Origin: Mollicutes bacterium
GTDB lineage: Bacteria; Bacillota_I; Bacilli_A; RF39; UBA660
Reading direction: 5' to 3'
DNA length: 7,407 nt
Assembly (NCBI GenBank): GCA_003560455.1
Contig: PWIL01000075.1
Span: 1 to 7,407 of the forward strand
Each line of letters opens with the position of its first letter. The first letter of the stretch is position 1. Positions 6,120 to 7,407 of this stretch are shown piece by piece. Made by a program: the position numbers and the translations under genes. Below the pieces are notes generated by a model. That model was not told where the DNA came from. It saw only the letters and a list, made by a program, of their open reading frames with translations, and ran no database searches.

Positions 6120-6542
6120 ATGGAAGAAAAAAAAGAAAAATTTCAATTATTGTATCGCAATGAACCTGAGTTTAAAAAACTTGAACGTTCAGTAAAAAAA
6201 TACAATATGCTTTCGTATAAAAAACTATATTTTAACTACTACCCTTTATTAAAACAAGGTGAATTTTTGGGTGAAGTTGAAAAAGAAGAAAACAATGTAA
6301 AAATATATAATTTAAAATTACCAACCGATATGATGTTTATTAAAGTTCACGGTTATTTACAATTAAAATATTCAGTTGATTTTAATGAAAAAATTATTTA
6401 TTTAGAAACAATCGAACCCCAAAAAATATTACTTGAAGGACATCAGTCAGAATTATCATCTTATAAAGGAGTTATGATTTCAAAAGATGAATCAGAAAAA
6501 GATATGTTTAAAGTAAACTTATTAAATATGATTAACAAATAA
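6120..6542 (+). CDS. Conserved-looking hypothetical protein, 140 residues
   Basis: I do not recognise this protein. It has no signal peptide, membrane helix or cysteine, so it is probably cytoplasmic. The first 35 residues are rich in Lys, Glu and aromatic residues and look helical (EEKKEKFQLLYRNEPEFKKLERSVKKYNML). The middle looks like alternating beta strands (VKIYNLKL, MMFIKVHGYLQLKYSVDF, KIIYLETI). The C-terminal stretch ELSSYKGVMISKDESEKDMFKVNLLNMI has the compact look of a conserved motif. AGGAGGG (6106-6112) lies seven bases before the ATG. The gene has its own promoter and a terminator six bases after the stop. Reading frame, ribosome binding site, promoter and terminator together make it a real gene. 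Confidence 0.8.
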   Translation: MEEKKEKFQLLYRNEPEFKKLERSVKKYNMLSYKKLYFNYYPLLKQGEFLGEVEKEENNVKIYNLKLPTDMMFIKVHGYLQLKYSVDFNEKIIYLETIEPQKILLEGHQSELSSYKGVMISKDESEKDMFKVNLLNMINK

Positions 6543-6547
6543 AAAAT

Positions 6548-6573
6548 AACATGCCAAGCGCATGTTTTTTTTT
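6548..6573. terminator. Bidirectional intrinsic terminator
   Basis: AACATGC (6548-6554) pairs with GCATGTT (6560-6566) across CAAGC. On the + strand nine T residues follow (6565-6573), ending transcription of the 140-residue protein gene. On the - strand the same hairpin is followed by ATTTTTTATTTG (6547-6536), ending the tRNA operon. The last T of the + strand tract is also the final base of the tRNA-Leu CCA end. Confidence 0.82.
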
Positions 6574-6657
6574 GGTGCAGGTGAAGGGACTTGAACCCCC
6601 AAGCCATAAGGCGCTAGATCCTAAGTCTAGTGCGTCTGCCAATTCCGCCACACCTGC
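6573..6657 (-). tRNA. tRNA-Leu (anticodon UAG)
   Basis: The reverse complement folds as an 85-base class II tRNA with an encoded CCA end. The acceptor stem is GCAGGTG with CACCTGC, then discriminator A. The anticodon stem CTAGA/TCTAG holds the loop CTTAGGA, giving anticodon UAG, which reads CUN codons. The variable arm (GCC TTAT GGC) is long, as in leucine tRNAs. The T arm is GGGGG-TTCAAGT-CCCTT, with two adjacent G·U pairs at its base. It lies one base downstream of tRNA-Ile2 on the - strand. Confidence 0.95.
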
Positions 6658-6658
6658 A

Positions 6659-6735
6659 TGGTGGACCCTGAAGGATTCGAACCTTCGACCGCCCGGTTAT
6701 GAGCCGGGAGCTCTAACCAACTGAGCTAAGGGTCC
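6659..6735 (-). tRNA. tRNA with CAU anticodon, most likely tRNA-Ile2 (lysidine type)
   Basis: The reverse complement folds as a complete 77-base tRNA with encoded CCA: acceptor GGACCCT/AGGGTCC, anticodon stem CCCGG/CCGGG and loop CTCATAA, so the gene-encoded anticodon is CAU. A CAU tRNA can be initiator Met, elongator Met or Ile2. The acceptor stem, with C4-G69 and C5-G68, and the GGACCnTTAGCTCAG start match Firmicutes Ile2, in which TilS converts C34 to lysidine so that AUA is read. It lacks the initiator pattern. Elongator Met is the alternative, and automatic annotation often calls such genes Met. Confidence 0.8.
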
Positions 6736-6749
6736 CCATATACCTTTTA

Positions 6750-6778
6750 ATATTATCATATTAGGTGTTATTATGCAA
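6750..6778 (-). promoter_or_regulatory. Promoter of the tRNA-Ile2/tRNA-Leu operon
   Basis: On the - strand, TTGCAT (6778-6773) is followed by a 17-base spacer ending in TGA and then the -10 TAATAT (6755-6750). Transcription would start near 6743, only about eight bases before the first tRNA. Confidence 0.72.
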
Positions 6779-6798
6779 TGATTTTCTAACAAAAATAA

Positions 6799-6828
6799 TT
6801 GCTTATTTAATAAAAAATATGATATAAT
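6799..6828 (+). promoter_or_regulatory. Promoter of the zinc metallopeptidase gene
   Basis: A -35 TTGCTT (6799-6804), an 18-base spacer ending in TGA and a perfect -10 TATAAT (6823-6828) give an extended -10 promoter. Its -35 box is 20 bases from that of the divergent tRNA promoter. Confidence 0.78.
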
Positions 6829-6858
6829 TTTAAAGAGACTTTTAAAGGAGGCGATAAT

Positions 6859-7407
6859 ATGAATATATTTTTATTAGCATATGAAGATATTATCACAATT
6901 GGTTTATTTATTCTTTCATTAATTGTGGTATTAGGTGCTCAACATATGGTCAAAAGTTCTTTTCGTAAATTTCGGACAGTTAAAGTAAAAAAAGGAATAA
7001 GTGGTTTTGAGGCCGCGAGAAAAATCCTTGATGCCAACAATTTAGATAAAGTTCATTTAGTGGAAGTAAAAGGTGAATTAAGCGATCATTATGACCCAAG
7101 AGCAAAAGTGGTGCGATTATCAACACCAATTTTTCATGAATCAACGATTGCCGCTGTTTCAGTTGCCGCTCACGAAGCTGGTCATGCAATCCAAGACCAT
7201 GAAAATTATTTGCCATTAAAAATTAGACAAGTAATTTTACCAACAACTAATTTTATGTCAAGTATTGGACAATTTATAATTTTTCTTGGTTTTTTAGCAG
7301 CTGCGTTTCAACTTATTATGTTTGGTTTGATTTTATTCTCCGCTTCATTTATCTTTCAACTTGTCATCTTGCCAGTTGAATTTGATGCATCCAAAAGAGC
7401 CAATGAG
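6859..7407 (+). CDS. YugP-type membrane zinc metallopeptidase, 5' part (3' end outside window)
   Basis: The first 183 residues of a membrane-embedded zinc protease of the YugP family (Zn_peptidase_2) are visible; I recall the family as about 225-235 residues, so the C-terminus is cut by the window edge. A membrane helix spans about residues 9-27. The catalytic HExxH is HEAGH at 105-109 in VAAHEAGHAIQD: two His ligands and the catalytic Glu. E174 in PVEFDASKRA is the likely third zinc ligand. Two further hydrophobic segments, about 132-150 and 152-172, separate them. AAAGGAGG (6844-6851), a near-perfect ribosome binding site, lies seven bases before the ATG. The substrate of these proteases is unknown to me. 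It is transcribed divergently from the tRNA operon. Confidence 0.9.
   Translation, partial: MNIFLLAYEDIITIGLFILSLIVVLGAQHMVKSSFRKFRTVKVKKGISGFEAARKILDANNLDKVHLVEVKGELSDHYDPRAKVVRLSTPIFHESTIAAVSVAAHEAGHAIQDHENYLPLKIRQVILPTTNFMSSIGQFIIFLGFLAAAFQLIMFGLILFSASFIFQLVILPVEFDASKRANE

Noticed and set aside
6659..6735. Initiator tRNA-fMet
   Set aside because: The first base pair is G-C and the anticodon stem lacks the three G-C pairs arranged as in initiators (stem CCCGG/CCGGG rather than GGG/CCC next to the loop).
6980..7216. Frame on the - strand opposite the metallopeptidase
   Set aside because: The + strand frame carries HEAGH, membrane helices and a strong ribosome binding site; this one is its shadow.

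Overview
The window is AT-rich, Gram-positive-type bacterial DNA. Three things point to the low-GC Firmicutes: strong AAAGGAGG-like ribosome binding sites, promoters close to the sigma-A consensus, and protein families such as a ParC of GrlA type and a YugP-type metalloprotease. UGA is read as stop, because the sugar kinase ends at a TGA that overlaps the next start and Trp is encoded by TGG. That argues against a code-4 mycoplasma and fits an uncultured or gut-type member of the Bacilli (Erysipelotrichia or RF39-like). The lineage is an inference; no rRNA is present.

Positions 1-2640 hold housekeeping genes on the + strand. These are the 3' part of parC (topoisomerase IV subunit A), then a PfkB-family carbohydrate kinase overlapping a small stand-alone Smr-domain protein, closed by a strong intrinsic terminator. 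A perfect extended -10 element lies just upstream of the kinase.

Positions 2670-6065 form a self-contained two-gene operon with its own promoter and terminator, and this is the most unusual part of the window. The first gene encodes a 472-residue protein with one N-terminal membrane helix, a pilin-like Cys-containing domain, a 68-residue EPR/DDPKDP repeat stalk, and a C-terminal region with a WxxWSxWS motif and a duplicated YGYxxxxxTET motif. The second encodes a 627-residue exported protein with helical four-residue-period repeats and a duplicated acidic C-terminal motif. I infer a surface-anchored stalk and a secreted partner; neither has a function I can name.

Positions 6060-6573 hold a monocistronic 140-residue protein of unknown function with its own promoter. 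It ends in a bidirectional terminator shared with a two-tRNA operon on the - strand: tRNA-Ile2(CAU) then tRNA-Leu(UAG), separated by one base. The tRNA promoter is back-to-back with the promoter of a YugP-type membrane zinc metallopeptidase, which runs off the right edge. No stretch over 300 bases lacks a gene.

All five predicted promoters carry a TGN extension directly before the -10 hexamer. No insertion sequence, CRISPR array, integrase or attachment site was seen.
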